Assembly: GCF_900188085.1 (NCBI RefSeq)
Contig: NZ_FZOU01000006.1
Coordinates: forward strand, 1-64,000
DNA length: 64,000 nucleotides
From: Granulicella rosea
GTDB lineage: Bacteria > Acidobacteriota > Terriglobia > Terriglobales > Acidobacteriaceae
Reading direction: 5' to 3'
Below, one piece after another: positions 38,255 to 47,344 of this stretch. Each line of letters opens with the position of its first letter. Within the stretch, counting starts at the first letter, position 1. The notes under the pieces are model-generated. The model ran no database searches, was not told the DNA's origin, and saw only the letters and a program-made list of their open reading frames with translations. The translations under genes were made by a program, and so were the position numbers.

Positions 38255-39463
38255 ATGAAGTTTTTCGCGCCACGCACTCTCGTTCGACTGGCCCTGATGC
38301 TTGGCGCCATCGCCACCGGCGCGGCAGCCCAGAATCGACAGCCACTGCTGACCGGCTACTTCCCCCAGTGGGGCCTGTACAACACGCCGCAGTACACCGT
38401 GAAGAACCTCGCCGACCGCGCCAGCCTGCTCGACCAGGTGAACTATGCGCAAGGCTTCGTCACCAACGGTCGCTGCTCGGTCGCCGACGCGAACGCGGAC
38501 ACCAACTACACCTTCCCGGCGGCGCAGAGCGTCGATGGCATCGCCGACACGCCCACCCAGCCTCTGCGCGGCAGCCTCAACCAGATGATCAAGCTGAAGC
38601 GCCGCTATCCCCGGCTGAAGCTCGTCATCTCGCTCGAAGGCCGGGCGGCGGACTTCGCCGCGGACGCGCAGCCCGAGGCGCGGGCAGCCTTCGTCCAGAG
38701 CTGCGTCGACCTCTGGATCAAGGGCGCGGTCGCTCCGGGCGTCAGCCTCGGTTCGCTCTTCGACGGCATCGACATCGACTGGGAGTTTCCCCACGAAGAG
38801 GATGCGGCCAACTACATCGAGCTGCTGCGCGAGTTCCGCCGGCAGATGGACGCCGCAAGGCCGGGCCTGCTGCTGAACGTCGCCGTAGGCCCCAGCCCGC
38901 GCATGATGGGCGGCGCGGACATGGGCGCAGTCGCCGGCCTCGTCGACCAGATGGGCATGATGACCTACGACTTCACCGGCCCGTGGGTGAAGCGGACAGG
39001 GTTCGTCTCCGCGCTCTCGGGCGACGTGGGTTCGGGCACCGTCAGCCGCTCCGTCGCGGGATACCTGCGTGCGGGCGTGCCGCCGCAAAAACTTCTCGTC
39101 GGCGTGCCGTTCTACGGATACGGCTGGCGGCTGGTTCCCGAGGACAACAACGGCCTTTTCCAGGAGGGCGAACCCATCCGCGGCGACCGCTCCTACCGCG
39201 AGATCGAGGCCAAGATCGCCGACTCCACCGTCTACCGCGACCCCGAGTCGCAGGCGCCCTGGCTCTTCGACGGCGATGTCTTCTGGACCTACGACGACGC
39301 GACCTCCGTCGCGGCCAAGGCGCGCTACGCCGTCGCCAACGGCATGGGCGGCCTCATGATCTGGGAGCTCGGCGAAGACAACGAAGCCGGCGCCCTGCTC
39401 CACGCCGGCTACGAAGGCCTGCATGCAGGCACGAAGACGGCCATCGCGAGCAAGGCCCGCTAA
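38255..39463 (+). CDS. Exported GH18 family chitinase-like glycoside hydrolase
   Basis: 402 residues from the ATG giving MKFFAPRTLVRLALMLGAIA, a signal peptide ending near GAAAQ. GH18 TIM-barrel with the catalytic SLFDGIDIDWEFPHEEDAAN; the acid/base Glu is residue 177 (D-x-x-D-x-D-x-E). Other barrel strands: LLTGYFPQWGLYN, RLKLVISLEG, QMGMMTYDFTGPW and VGVPFYGYGW. It cleaves chitin or a related beta-1,4-N-acetylglucosaminyl polymer, fitting a soil lifestyle. The last 4 bases overlap the convergent DUF4197 gene. Confidence 0.9.
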   Translation: MKFFAPRTLVRLALMLGAIATGAAAQNRQPLLTGYFPQWGLYNTPQYTVKNLADRASLLDQVNYAQGFVTNGRCSVADANADTNYTFPAAQSVDGIADTPTQPLRGSLNQMIKLKRRYPRLKLVISLEGRAADFAADAQPEARAAFVQSCVDLWIKGAVAPGVSLGSLFDGIDIDWEFPHEEDAANYIELLREFRRQMDAARPGLLLNVAVGPSPRMMGGADMGAVAGLVDQMGMMTYDFTGPWVKRTGFVSALSGDVGSGTVSRSVAGYLRAGVPPQKLLVGVPFYGYGWRLVPEDNNGLFQEGEPIRGDRSYREIEAKIADSTVYRDPESQAPWLFDGDVFWTYDDATSVAAKARYAVANGMGGLMIWELGEDNEAGALLHAGYEGLHAGTKTAIASKAR

Positions 39464-40164
39464 CGCCCAAACACCGTCTTCAACAGCGGCGTCACCTGCG
39501 CGCCGGGATTGGTCCGAATCTTCGTCTCTTCCTGGCCCATCACCACGAAGAGCCCGTCGACCGCCTTCTCGAGCACATAGGCGTTGATGTCGATGGTTGG
39601 AGTCTTCACGAACGGGATCGGCGGGGCGCTGGCCATCAGCGATTGAAACTGCTCCGTCACACCCACCTTCGCCATGGACTTGTCCACGACCGGTTTGAAG
39701 GCGTCGCCTACCTCGGTCGAGCTGGTGCGTTTGAAGTAGTCGGTGCCGGACGTCCGTCCGCCCGCGACGATGCCCTTCGCATCCTCGATCGTCATCGACT
39801 TCAGCGCGTTCATCAGGATCGGCTTCGCCAGGGGCGCAGCCTGCTCGGCCGCCGCGTTCATGCCGTGGACGAACTCGTCCACCTTCGGCCCCATCCCCGC
39901 CGAACGCATCACCTTCTCGACGCGCTGCAGCTTCTCCGGCATCACGATCTTGATAAGCGGATTGTCGTAGTACCCACCCGCATGGCCGGTCGAGGCCACC
40001 GCCGCCGAGATGCCGTTGGTCAGCGCCTCCTTCAACCCGCCCGAGGCCTGCGCCGAGGTCAGCGTTGCTAGATCGACCGCCGCCTCACCCGCCCGCACAC
40101 CCGGCGCGCCCGCCAGCGCCAGCACCGTCAAACCACACAAAACACGCGTCGTTCTCGTTCTCAT
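39460..40164 (-). CDS. DUF4197 exported protein
   Basis: 234 residues from the ATG at MRTRTTRVLCGLTVLALAGA (signal peptide). The DUF4197 core is clear: GGLKEALTNGISAAVASTGH, AGGYYDNPLIKIVMPEKLQR and MNALKSMTIEDAKGIVAGGR then DYFKRTSS, ending with GLFVVMGQEETKIRTNPGAQ. Family function is unknown; it is common in proteobacteria and acidobacteria as a single periplasmic domain. The 4-base tail-to-tail overlap with the GH18 gene leaves no room for a terminator. Confidence 0.85.
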   Translation of the reverse strand: MRTRTTRVLCGLTVLALAGAPGVRAGEAAVDLATLTSAQASGGLKEALTNGISAAVASTGHAGGYYDNPLIKIVMPEKLQRVEKVMRSAGMGPKVDEFVHGMNAAAEQAAPLAKPILMNALKSMTIEDAKGIVAGGRTSGTDYFKRTSSTEVGDAFKPVVDKSMAKVGVTEQFQSLMASAPPIPFVKTPTIDINAYVLEKAVDGLFVVMGQEETKIRTNPGAQVTPLLKTVFGR

Positions 40165-40239
40165 GCCGATAACCGTAACACTGCCGGCGCGTTTTCTCAC
40201 CCACAATTTTCCGCCGTCGCGGCCTGAGCTTTCTTGTTT

Positions 40240-40267
40240 GTCATCCTCGAAGAGGATCTGTTGTTTA
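40240..40267 (+). repeat. Dispersed GTCAT-hairpin repeat, GAGGAT form
   Basis: G-TCATCCTCGAAGAGGATC-TGTTGTTT: stem ATCCTC-GAA-GAGGAT. It lies in the short gap between the DUF4197 promoter side and the UbiA-like gene. Confidence 0.82.
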
Positions 40268-40313
40268 TTCGTCCCACCATCGCCGCTCAAGATGCAGCCC
40301 GTAAAATGAGAGC

Positions 40314-41252
40314 GTGGCATCCTCCCTATCCACGCCGCGGCTGCGCACATCGACAGAGCGTCGCGCCCCGAACCCCATCGTCCTCTGGCACCTGCTCTCG
40401 CTCGACGCCCCCACGGTCGCGACGCTCTGGACATGGTTCATCGCGCGAGCCTGCCACCTGCGCCTGCCGTGGGAGTCGCTCGCGGCCATGGCGTTCGCGG
40501 TCTGGATCCTCTACGCCGCGGACCGCCTGCTGGACGCGCGCATTCTCAATGCTCTTCCACTCGCGAAACACGAAGAGCTGGAGCCACGCCACCACTTCCA
40601 CCATCGCCATCGCCCGGCGTTTCTCGCGGGCATCGCGCTCTGCTCGCTGGCGCTGACGCCCTTGCTGCTGCGGCTGCCCGCCGAGGCGCTGCGGCTCTAC
40701 CTGATCGAAGGCGCGCTGCTGGTCGCCTGGTTCCTCATCATCCACATCTCGAGCGGCAGCCGCCGCCTGCCGAAGGAGCTGGCCGTCGGCCCATTCTTCG
40801 CCGCCGCGACCTTCATCCCGACCGTCTCGCGCCTGCCCGCGGAGCGTCCCGCGCTGCTTGCCCCGGCGATCCTCTTCTCCGCTCTCTGCAGCCTGAACTG
40901 CCTCTACATCTACGCCTGGGAGCACTCCGGCCCCAAGGCGAAAGCACGCCATCCCGAGCGGAGCGAAGGCTTCCTGCATTTTGCTCGAAGCAGCGGCGGC
41001 AACCCACACCCCACCACCCGCTTCGCGCTGAACCTCCTGCCCCTGCTGACCCCGGCCCTCGCCATCGCGGGAGCGCTGCTTGCAACGCTGGAACCAGCCA
41101 TCTGGCGCTTGCCCGCCGCCTGCGCGCTGAGCGCACTCGCCCTGCTCACGCTGCATCGTCTGCGAGCGCGCCTCGATCCCACGATCCTGCGCGCCGCCGC
41201 CGATCTTGCCCTGTTGACGCCGCTTCTACTCCTTCTGTCCCATTTTGGATAG
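40314..41252 (+). CDS. Multi-pass membrane protein, distantly UbiA-like, with a repeat-derived loop
   Basis: 312 residues from a GTG start. About eight hydrophobic helices. One segment AFAVWILYAADRLLDARILN resembles the first Asp-rich motif of UbiA prenyltransferases (D-R-x-x-D-A), but the second Asp motif is not evident, so prenyl transfer is uncertain. Between helices the loop KARHPERSEGFLHFARSSGG is encoded by a captured GTCAT repeat (next entry). Function unknown. Confidence 0.6.
   Translation: MASSLSTPRLRTSTERRAPNPIVLWHLLSLDAPTVATLWTWFIARACHLRLPWESLAAMAFAVWILYAADRLLDARILNALPLAKHEELEPRHHFHHRHRPAFLAGIALCSLALTPLLLRLPAEALRLYLIEGALLVAWFLIIHISSGSRRLPKELAVGPFFAAATFIPTVSRLPAERPALLAPAILFSALCSLNCLYIYAWEHSGPKAKARHPERSEGFLHFARSSGGNPHPTTRFALNLLPLLTPALAIAGALLATLEPAIWRLPAACALSALALLTLHRLRARLDPTILRAAADLALLTPLLLLLSHFG
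40948..40987 (+). repeat. GTCAT-family repeat inside the UbiA-like coding sequence
   Basis: GCCATCCCGAGCGGAGCG followed by AAGGCTTCCTGCATTTTGCTCG. It has diverged from the consensus but is in frame and reads HPERSEGFLHFARSS in the protein. It lies between two membrane helices, where an insertion is tolerated. Confidence 0.8.
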
Positions 41253-41368
41253 CGATCCCCCATTCGGGCGCCTGCATGCGACCTTCGATGTATCCGGTCG
41301 AAGCGCGCACCCCCATAAGATCGGCTCTCAAGCAGCTATCTCAGCGGAGATTCAGGAGAGCGAACATC

Positions 41369-41755
41369 ATGAGGTTGTTCTACATCGGCTGGTCCATCGT
41401 CCTATCCCTCATCCTGTGCGGCGTCATCGCATACCTGCCCGGCCCCAACGCCGCGCATGATCCGGTCGTGGCCACGCAGGCGCTGGGCGTGCTTTCGCTC
41501 TGCCTCGCCGCCGCCGCGCTGCACCGTCCAAAGTTCGCGGCCTACGCGATGGGCGCAGCCCTGGTCGTCTACTTCGGCCTTGCGGCCTACTTCCAGGTGA
41601 CGATCCCATACGACAGGGACCGCTTCTGCCGGTTCGGCCTCAAGATGGGCGTCGCGATCCTCTGCTGCCTCGGCGGAGCCCTGCGCGAAGCGAACATCGA
41701 GCGGTCCCGCGCCGAGCAGGCCCGGCGGATGTCCGATATTCCCTTGATGTACTAA
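41369..41755 (+). CDS. Small four-helix membrane protein, unknown function
   Basis: 128 residues, ATG with AGGAG about 11 bases upstream. Four hydrophobic stretches: FYIGWSIVLSLILCGVIAYL, ATQALGVLSLCLAAAALHRP, FAAYAMGAALVVYFGLAAYF and GLKMGVAILCCLGGAL, then a charged tail. No family is recognised. It lies just upstream of the MFS gene on the same strand. Confidence 0.65.
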   Translation: MRLFYIGWSIVLSLILCGVIAYLPGPNAAHDPVVATQALGVLSLCLAAAALHRPKFAAYAMGAALVVYFGLAAYFQVTIPYDRDRFCRFGLKMGVAILCCLGGALREANIERSRAEQARRMSDIPLMY

Positions 41756-41803
41756 GGCCCGTGATACCTTGGCAACAATCGACACCAAGCCAAGGGGAGC
41801 CGC

Positions 41804-43069
41804 ATCGCCAGCCAGCACAAAGCCGTCTCCAGCTCGGTCCTTATCGCGGCCAACATCGGCAACGGGCTGGAGTTCTTCGACGTGCTCGTCTACGCCTACT
41901 TCGCGCCGGTCATCGCGAAGCTCTTCTTCCCCACGCACGATGAGGCCGTCAGCTACCTGCTGACCTTCATGACCTTCGGCCTCGCCTACGTGGCGCGTCC
42001 GCTGGGCAGCGTGGTGCTTGGGGCGTACACCGACAAGCACGGCCGCAAGGCCTCGCTGATGCTCTCGCTCAGCCTGATGATGCTGGGCACGGCGATGATG
42101 ACGCTGATGCCCACCTACGCGGCCATCGGCATTCTGGGCCCGGTGGGGATCGCGCTCTCGCGGCTGCTGCAGGGCTTCGCCGTCGGCGGCGAGGTCGGCA
42201 GCTCGACCACCTTCATGGTCGAGCACGCGCCGCCCGAAAAACGCACCTTCTACGCGGCCTTCCAGTACGTCAGCCAGAATACGGCCGTCGTCACCGCCGC
42301 GCTCGCGGGCCTCATCCTGACCACGCGGCTGACGCCGCACCAGCTCGACACCTGGGGCTGGCGCACGCCGTTCGCCTTCGGCCTGCTGGTCGGGCCGCTC
42401 GGGCTTTATCTGCGCAGGAACCTTGTCGAGACGCCGGACTTCCTCGCCATCGAACCCCTGCGCTCGCCGCTTCTCGCGCTGGTGACGCAGCACTGGCGGC
42501 AACTGCTGGTTCTCGTCGGCATCGTCGCGATGAATACCGCCGGCGCCTACTTCCTGAACTACCTGCCCACCTATGCGATGAAGGCGCTGCGCCTGCCGGA
42601 GTGGGTCGGCTACACGTCGACCCTGCTGGCCGGCACGCTGAGCATCGTCGTCGTGCTCGCGGCCAGCCGCATTGCGGACCGCTTCGGCCTTATCCGCGTC
42701 ATGACCGTGACCGCGGCGCTCCATACGGCGATCATCTGGCCGGTCTTCCGCTACATCACGACGACGCCTTCCGCGACACGCCTGCTCATCGGCGAATCGA
42801 TCATCACGCTCGTCCGCTGCATCTACTCCGCGCCGATGATGGTGCTGTTCGCGCGCATCTTTCCGCCGCACACGCGCGGCATCGGCATCTCGTTCGGCTA
42901 TAGCCTGGGCATCCTGGCCTTCGGCGGCTTCGCCCCGGCGATCTTCGGCTGGCTGATCGCGATCACCGGCAGCAACCTGGCGCCGGCGCTGTATATCGTC
43001 GGCAGCGGCGTGATCAGCCTGGTCTCGCTCTACGCGCTCAGCCGGATGCCGTCGGCTGCATCCCAATGA
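41804..43069 (+). CDS. MFS metabolite:H+ symporter with a non-standard start
   Basis: About 421 residues of a major facilitator (12 helices), closest to the metabolite:H+ symporter group. Motifs: the N-terminal SSSVLIAANIGNGLEFFDVL with the family's GxxxEFFDF-type element, GSVVLGAYTDKHGRKASLML (motif A), and ALSRLLQGFAVGGEVGSSTT. The homologous first helix lies before the first ATG/GTG/TTG of the frame. The only start-like position is ATC (41804) behind AAGGGGAG four bases upstream; the frame is open from 41765 after a TGA. A frameshift from the TTG at 41769 (MATIDTKPRGAASPAS) is the alternative. The GTG at 41882 would delete the first helix motif. Confidence 0.75.
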   Translation: MASQHKAVSSSVLIAANIGNGLEFFDVLVYAYFAPVIAKLFFPTHDEAVSYLLTFMTFGLAYVARPLGSVVLGAYTDKHGRKASLMLSLSLMMLGTAMMTLMPTYAAIGILGPVGIALSRLLQGFAVGGEVGSSTTFMVEHAPPEKRTFYAAFQYVSQNTAVVTAALAGLILTTRLTPHQLDTWGWRTPFAFGLLVGPLGLYLRRNLVETPDFLAIEPLRSPLLALVTQHWRQLLVLVGIVAMNTAGAYFLNYLPTYAMKALRLPEWVGYTSTLLAGTLSIVVVLAASRIADRFGLIRVMTVTAALHTAIIWPVFRYITTTPSATRLLIGESIITLVRCIYSAPMMVLFARIFPPHTRGIGISFGYSLGILAFGGFAPAIFGWLIAITGSNLAPALYIVGSGVISLVSLYALSRMPSAASQ

Positions 43070-43073
43070 CAGC

Positions 43074-43727
43074 ATGTCCGTAAACTTCGATCCAGTCGCG
43101 AAGCCCTACCGCACGCTCGAACGCCTGACCCTGGGCCGGGCGCTCGAACGGACGCGCGAGCACTACCTGCCGCGATTGACCCATGCAAGAAAAGTCCTTG
43201 CCGTCGGCGACGGTGACGGCCGCTTCCTCGCGAAGCTCCTTCGGCAAAACTCGCAGCTCGAGGCCGACGCCGTCGACACCAGCGCGAAGATGCTGGCGCA
43301 ACTCCGCTTCCGTTGCCGCAGCGACGAGAACCGCCTGCACCTCTTCCGGCAGGACGCCCTCACCTTCCAGCCGAAGACGCAGTACGACCTCATCGCCACG
43401 CATTTCTTCCTCGACTGCCTCACCCAGCCGCAGGTCGAACAGCTTACCGCGACACTCGTCCCTTCGCTGAACGAGGGAGGCCTGTGGCTCGTCTCCGACT
43501 TCCGCATTCCACCCGCGGGCCCGATGCGCTGGCCCGCGCGTCTGCTGGTCCGAGGCCTGTATCTGGCCTTCCGCATCCTCACCGGCCTGCGGGTCACGCA
43601 GTTGCCGGCTCACGAACGCGCGCTCGCGAGCGCCGGCCTCACCCGCGTCGCGCAGAGGCTGTTCCTCGGCGGCCTGTTGACCACCGAGCTATGGCAGAGG
43701 TCCTGCCAAAGATGTCCGTCATCCTGA
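43074..43727 (+). CDS. Class I SAM-dependent methyltransferase
   Basis: 217 residues, four bases after the MFS stop. Rossmann methyltransferase motifs: I, KVLAVGDGDGRFLAKLL (about residues 39-55), II/III around ADAVDTSAKMLAQLRF, FRQDALTF, and a following YDLIATHFFLDCLT. A C-terminal helix follows. Substrate unknown. The last two serine codons and the stop (TCA TCC TGA) lie inside a GTCAT repeat copy, so the repeat sets the C-terminus. Confidence 0.85.
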   Translation: MSVNFDPVAKPYRTLERLTLGRALERTREHYLPRLTHARKVLAVGDGDGRFLAKLLRQNSQLEADAVDTSAKMLAQLRFRCRSDENRLHLFRQDALTFQPKTQYDLIATHFFLDCLTQPQVEQLTATLVPSLNEGGLWLVSDFRIPPAGPMRWPARLLVRGLYLAFRILTGLRVTQLPAHERALASAGLTRVAQRLFLGGLLTTELWQRSCQRCPSS

Positions 43728-43752
43728 GCGGAGCGAAGGACCCCCGTATTGG
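43718..43752 (+). repeat. Dispersed GTCAT repeat overlapping a stop codon
   Basis: GTCATCCTGAGCGGAGCG followed by AAGGACCCCCGTATTGG. The TGA of the methyltransferase gene is the TGA in GTCATCCTGA. It is followed at 43795-43857 by the inverted purine motif. Confidence 0.8.
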
Positions 43753-43878
43753 CTCTTGTTGTTGCTTATTCTCGTTTGAGATTCCGGTGTCTGTAAGAAA
43801 AAGTCCCTCATCCCTGTTCCCCATTCCTTCTCCCCTAATTTCCTGGTCCCTTTGCCAACGCTGCACTACAATCCGACC

Positions 43879-45954
43879 ATGCGCCCAGCCAGCCTCTTTC
43901 TCGCGCTCCTCCTCAGCTTCGCCGCCGTGCAGACCCAGGCCCAGAGCCTCGCGACGAACTCTTCCACGCCGCTCTCCACTCGCGTCGTGGCCTACGATCT
44001 CGCCGCGAAGATCGACACGGACAAGAAGTCGCTGGACGCCACCGAGACCCTGACCTATAAGAATCTCACCGGCCAGCCGCTGCTCATCTTTCCGTTTCAC
44101 CTGTATCTCAACGCCTTCCGCCCGCAATCCACCTTCACCAGCGAGACGCACTTTCAGGGCGGCATCCGCGACAGCGAGGCCGATAACGACTACCCGAAGG
44201 AGAAGCTCGGCAGCATCGTCATCACCCACATCGACGCCGACGGACAGGGCGACCTTACCCCCTGGATGAGCTTCACCGCGCCCGACGACGGCAACCAGCA
44301 AGACCACACCGTCATGGAGGTCAAGCTCGCGCACGCCATCCTGCCCGGCGAGTCCATTACCTTCCACATGACCTTCCACGACCAGTTCCCGCTCTCGGTC
44401 GCGCGCAACGGCTACAAGCGCGACTTCCTGATGGGCGGCCAGTGGTACCCGAAGGTCGGCGTCTTCTGGCATGGCGCGTGGAACTGCCACCAGTACCACG
44501 CGACCACCGAGTTCTTTTCGGACTTTGGCACATTCAACGTGAAGCTGACCCTGCCCCGGCGCTACACCGTCGGCGCCACCGGCGTGCCCACGGGCGAGCA
44601 GACAAACCCAGGCGACACCAAGACCCTCAGCTTCTACGCCGAGGATGTAGGCGACTTTGCCTGGGCCGCCAGCCCGCACTTCGTCGTCACCGACGGCACG
44701 TACCTGTCGTCCATGGGTCCGGTAAAGATCCACGTCCTCGCGCTCGCCGCGCATCCCGGCGCGGGCAAGCGCTACCTCGACATCATCCACTCGTCGCTCG
44801 CCAAATTCGACCAGTTCTACGGCCCCTATCCCTACAAGATCGTCACCGTCATCGACCCCGAGCCCGACTCCGAGATGGGCGGCATGGAGTACCCCACGCT
44901 CTTCACCGGCGACACCACGGTCTGGGACCCCACGCACATCACCGAGATCACCGCCGAGCACGAGTTCGGCCACCAGTACTGGTACGGCATGGTCGCGACC
45001 AACGAGTTCGAGGACGCATGGCTCGACGAAGGCGTCAACTCCTACACCGAGAACAAGGTGATGGATGCGATCTACAACCGGCACACCTCCGGCCTCGATC
45101 AGCGCTGGGCCAATCTGGGCGAGACCGACCTGCAGCGCACGCAGTACCTCAGCAACCCGGACTCCGACCCCGTCGTCCGCCATGCCTGGCAGTTCCGCAA
45201 CTCCGGCTCCTATGGCGCGATCACCTACGGCAAGACCGCGACGCTGATGAATACGCTCGAAGGCATCATCGGCGAGGACACCCTGCGCGAGGCGCTGCAC
45301 GTCTACTTCATGCGCTATCGCTTTACCCACCCCACGACCGAAGATCTGCTGAACACGATCGAAGAGGTCGCGATCAAACGCGGCCGCGCCACCGGCCAGC
45401 TTGTAACGATTCCCAATCCGCCCGCGACCGCCGCCACGCCCTACATCCAGTACTTTCAGAACTACTGGGTCAGCACGACCTACAAGGCGCCGCCGGCGCA
45501 CCCGGTCATCATCAACTCCTCGCTGCGACCGTTCTTCAACCAGGCCATCTACGGCACGCAGATGCTCGACTACTCCGTCTCCGAGCCGACCTCGGACCCG
45601 GTCGAGTGGTGGAAGCCCGAGCCGGGCGCCGGCAAGACGCAGTACCGCGACACGGTCACCATCCGCCGCCGCGGCGAGTTCACCCTGTCCGTCACGCTCG
45701 AGGTCGTCTTCGAGGACGGCACAAAGAGCCGCGAGATATGGGACGGCCTGGATCGCTGGCACACCTACACCTACATCCGGTCGAGCAGGATCGTCTCCGT
45801 CGAGATCGACCCGCAGCACACCGTGATGCTCGACAGGAATCTCTTCAACAACAGCTACACCACCAAGGCCGACCCCATCCCGGCGCGCAAGCTGGCGAAC
45901 CTCTACACCAGCGCCCTGCAGTTGCTGGAGCAGATGCTCACCTGGGTCGTGTAA
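43879..45954 (+). CDS. Exported M1-family zinc aminopeptidase-like protein
   Basis: 691 residues from the ATG giving MRPASLFLALLLSFAAVQTQ (signal peptide). The M1 gluzincin site is HEFGH (361-365) with the third ligand Glu384 in EDAWLDEGVNSYTENK (18 residues after the second His). The substrate-side motif appears as GGMEYP instead of the classical GAMEN. The N-terminal beta-saddle domain contains ATETLTYKNLTGQPLLIFPF. It removes N-terminal residues from peptides, probably in the periplasm. Confidence 0.88.
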   Translation: MRPASLFLALLLSFAAVQTQAQSLATNSSTPLSTRVVAYDLAAKIDTDKKSLDATETLTYKNLTGQPLLIFPFHLYLNAFRPQSTFTSETHFQGGIRDSEADNDYPKEKLGSIVITHIDADGQGDLTPWMSFTAPDDGNQQDHTVMEVKLAHAILPGESITFHMTFHDQFPLSVARNGYKRDFLMGGQWYPKVGVFWHGAWNCHQYHATTEFFSDFGTFNVKLTLPRRYTVGATGVPTGEQTNPGDTKTLSFYAEDVGDFAWAASPHFVVTDGTYLSSMGPVKIHVLALAAHPGAGKRYLDIIHSSLAKFDQFYGPYPYKIVTVIDPEPDSEMGGMEYPTLFTGDTTVWDPTHITEITAEHEFGHQYWYGMVATNEFEDAWLDEGVNSYTENKVMDAIYNRHTSGLDQRWANLGETDLQRTQYLSNPDSDPVVRHAWQFRNSGSYGAITYGKTATLMNTLEGIIGEDTLREALHVYFMRYRFTHPTTEDLLNTIEEVAIKRGRATGQLVTIPNPPATAATPYIQYFQNYWVSTTYKAPPAHPVIINSSLRPFFNQAIYGTQMLDYSVSEPTSDPVEWWKPEPGAGKTQYRDTVTIRRRGEFTLSVTLEVVFEDGTKSREIWDGLDRWHTYTYIRSSRIVSVEIDPQHTVMLDRNLFNNSYTTKADPIPARKLANLYTSALQLLEQMLTWVV

Positions 45955-45983
45955 GAGCCTTGGAGTCTTTGCCTTTCGTGTTT

Positions 45984-46013
45984 GTCATTCCCGAAGGGAA
46001 TCTGCTGTTGTAC
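45984..46013 (+). repeat. Dispersed GTCAT-hairpin repeat, GGGAAT form
   Basis: GTC-ATTCCC-GAA-GGGAAT-CTGCTGTTG. Placed 29 bases after the M1 gene. Confidence 0.85.
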
Positions 46014-46042
46014 TTGCCGTTGCACTCTTGGAAGGACCAAGC

Positions 46043-47251
46043 ATGACCGAACGCCGCAACCAACTGACCCACGGCCTTACCCTCGCGCTCGGCCACGGCC
46101 GCGCCATCCTCTGGACCTACGCGGCCAACCTCGGCCTGGCGCTGCTCTTTGCCGTGCGCGTGCGTGCGCAGTTGAACGACATCCTGACCCACTCGCTGGC
46201 CTCGCAGCGGCTCAGCTCCGCCTTCGACCTGGGCGTCGTGCTCAACACCTACCAGCGCATCACCGAGAACGCGCCCGACACAGGCGTCTCCAGCTTCTCC
46301 GGCCTGCCGCTCTACGTGCTGATCTACTTCCTCCTCGTCCCCGGCGCGCTCTGGTGCTACCAGACCGGCGAACCGGCGCGGCTCTCGACGTTGCTGAGCA
46401 CGGGTCTGCTGCACTTCTGGCGATTCGTCCGCATCACGCTCGTCACGCTTGTCGTCTCGGGCGCAATCCTCGGGCCGCTCTGGGCCGCGCACGCCGCCCT
46501 GACCGAACGCGCCGACAAACACCTCGTTGGACCACCCGCGCTGGTCCACCAGGCGGTGACGCTGGGCGTCGTGGCTCTGGTCGCCGCGCTGCTGCGGCTC
46601 TACTTCGACCTGGTCGAGGCCTACACCGTCCAGCTCGGCCTGCGGATCCGCGACAACGGCAAGCCCGACCGCCGCGTCCGCCGCGCGCTGCTGCCGGCGC
46701 TGCGAACGCTCTTCCGCGGCTTCCTCGCAAACTACCTGACCTTCCTGCTGCTCGCGCTTCTGGGCTTCGCGACGCTCTTCCTCACCGGCCGCATCGCCGT
46801 GCATACGCTGGCGCAGCCGCGCGTCTGGCCGCAGTTCCTGCTGGTGCAGGTGGGCGTGCTGGCTCTGCTCGTCACACGCTACTGGCAACGCGGCGCCAGC
46901 ACGACGCTCGCGCTCAACAACCCCATCCCCGTCGAAGTCATCGAACCCCTCATCATGCCCGCCGCCTGGAACCCGCCCGCTCCGCCGCCAGACCCGATCC
47001 CCGAGCCGGAGCCCATCGCCCCGTCCCTCGCCGAGCCTGACGCAGGCGTCTTCCATCAAGTGGTCGAGGCTGAGCATCACGAGATCGCCCCGGAGGACGC
47101 CGAGGACGCCCCGTTGCACCCAGCCGACCCCATCCCCGATCCCGAGCCGATCTCGCCCTCCCTGCCCGAGCCCGACCCCGGCGTCTTCCACCACGAGGCC
47201 AGCCAGGAACATCGCGAGTCTCACCCGGAGCAGGACGAACCTCTCCAATAA
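46043..47251 (+). CDS. Multi-pass membrane protein with an internally duplicated Pro/Glu C-terminal tail
   Basis: 402 residues, ATG behind GGAAGG. The first ~290 residues hold about six to eight helices (AILWTYAANLGLALLFAVRV, LPLYVLIYFLLVPGALWCYQ, FRGFLANYLTFLLLALLGFA). The cytosolic or periplasmic tail carries two copies of a 19-21 residue unit, DPIPEPEPIAPSLAEPDAGV and DPIPDPEPISPSLPEPDPGV, each followed by FH. No family is recognised; it may be a scaffold or sensor of the envelope. The gene is followed by the SixA gene after 93 bases. Confidence 0.75.
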   Translation: MTERRNQLTHGLTLALGHGRAILWTYAANLGLALLFAVRVRAQLNDILTHSLASQRLSSAFDLGVVLNTYQRITENAPDTGVSSFSGLPLYVLIYFLLVPGALWCYQTGEPARLSTLLSTGLLHFWRFVRITLVTLVVSGAILGPLWAAHAALTERADKHLVGPPALVHQAVTLGVVALVAALLRLYFDLVEAYTVQLGLRIRDNGKPDRRVRRALLPALRTLFRGFLANYLTFLLLALLGFATLFLTGRIAVHTLAQPRVWPQFLLVQVGVLALLVTRYWQRGASTTLALNNPIPVEVIEPLIMPAAWNPPAPPPDPIPEPEPIAPSLAEPDAGVFHQVVEAEHHEIAPEDAEDAPLHPADPIPDPEPISPSLPEPDPGVFHHEASQEHRESHPEQDEPLQ

Positions 47252-47344
47252 ATCGCGTCTCCGCGGCGCGGCGGACGTTTCACCAAACATCAACCCCGCC
47301 GACACCAAACCACAACCGCGCTCGGTTAGAATTGTTACAGTTCT

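Noticed and set aside
43639..45819. 726-residue frame opposite the M1 peptidase
   Set aside because: Shadow of the M1 gene; no start signal or motif.
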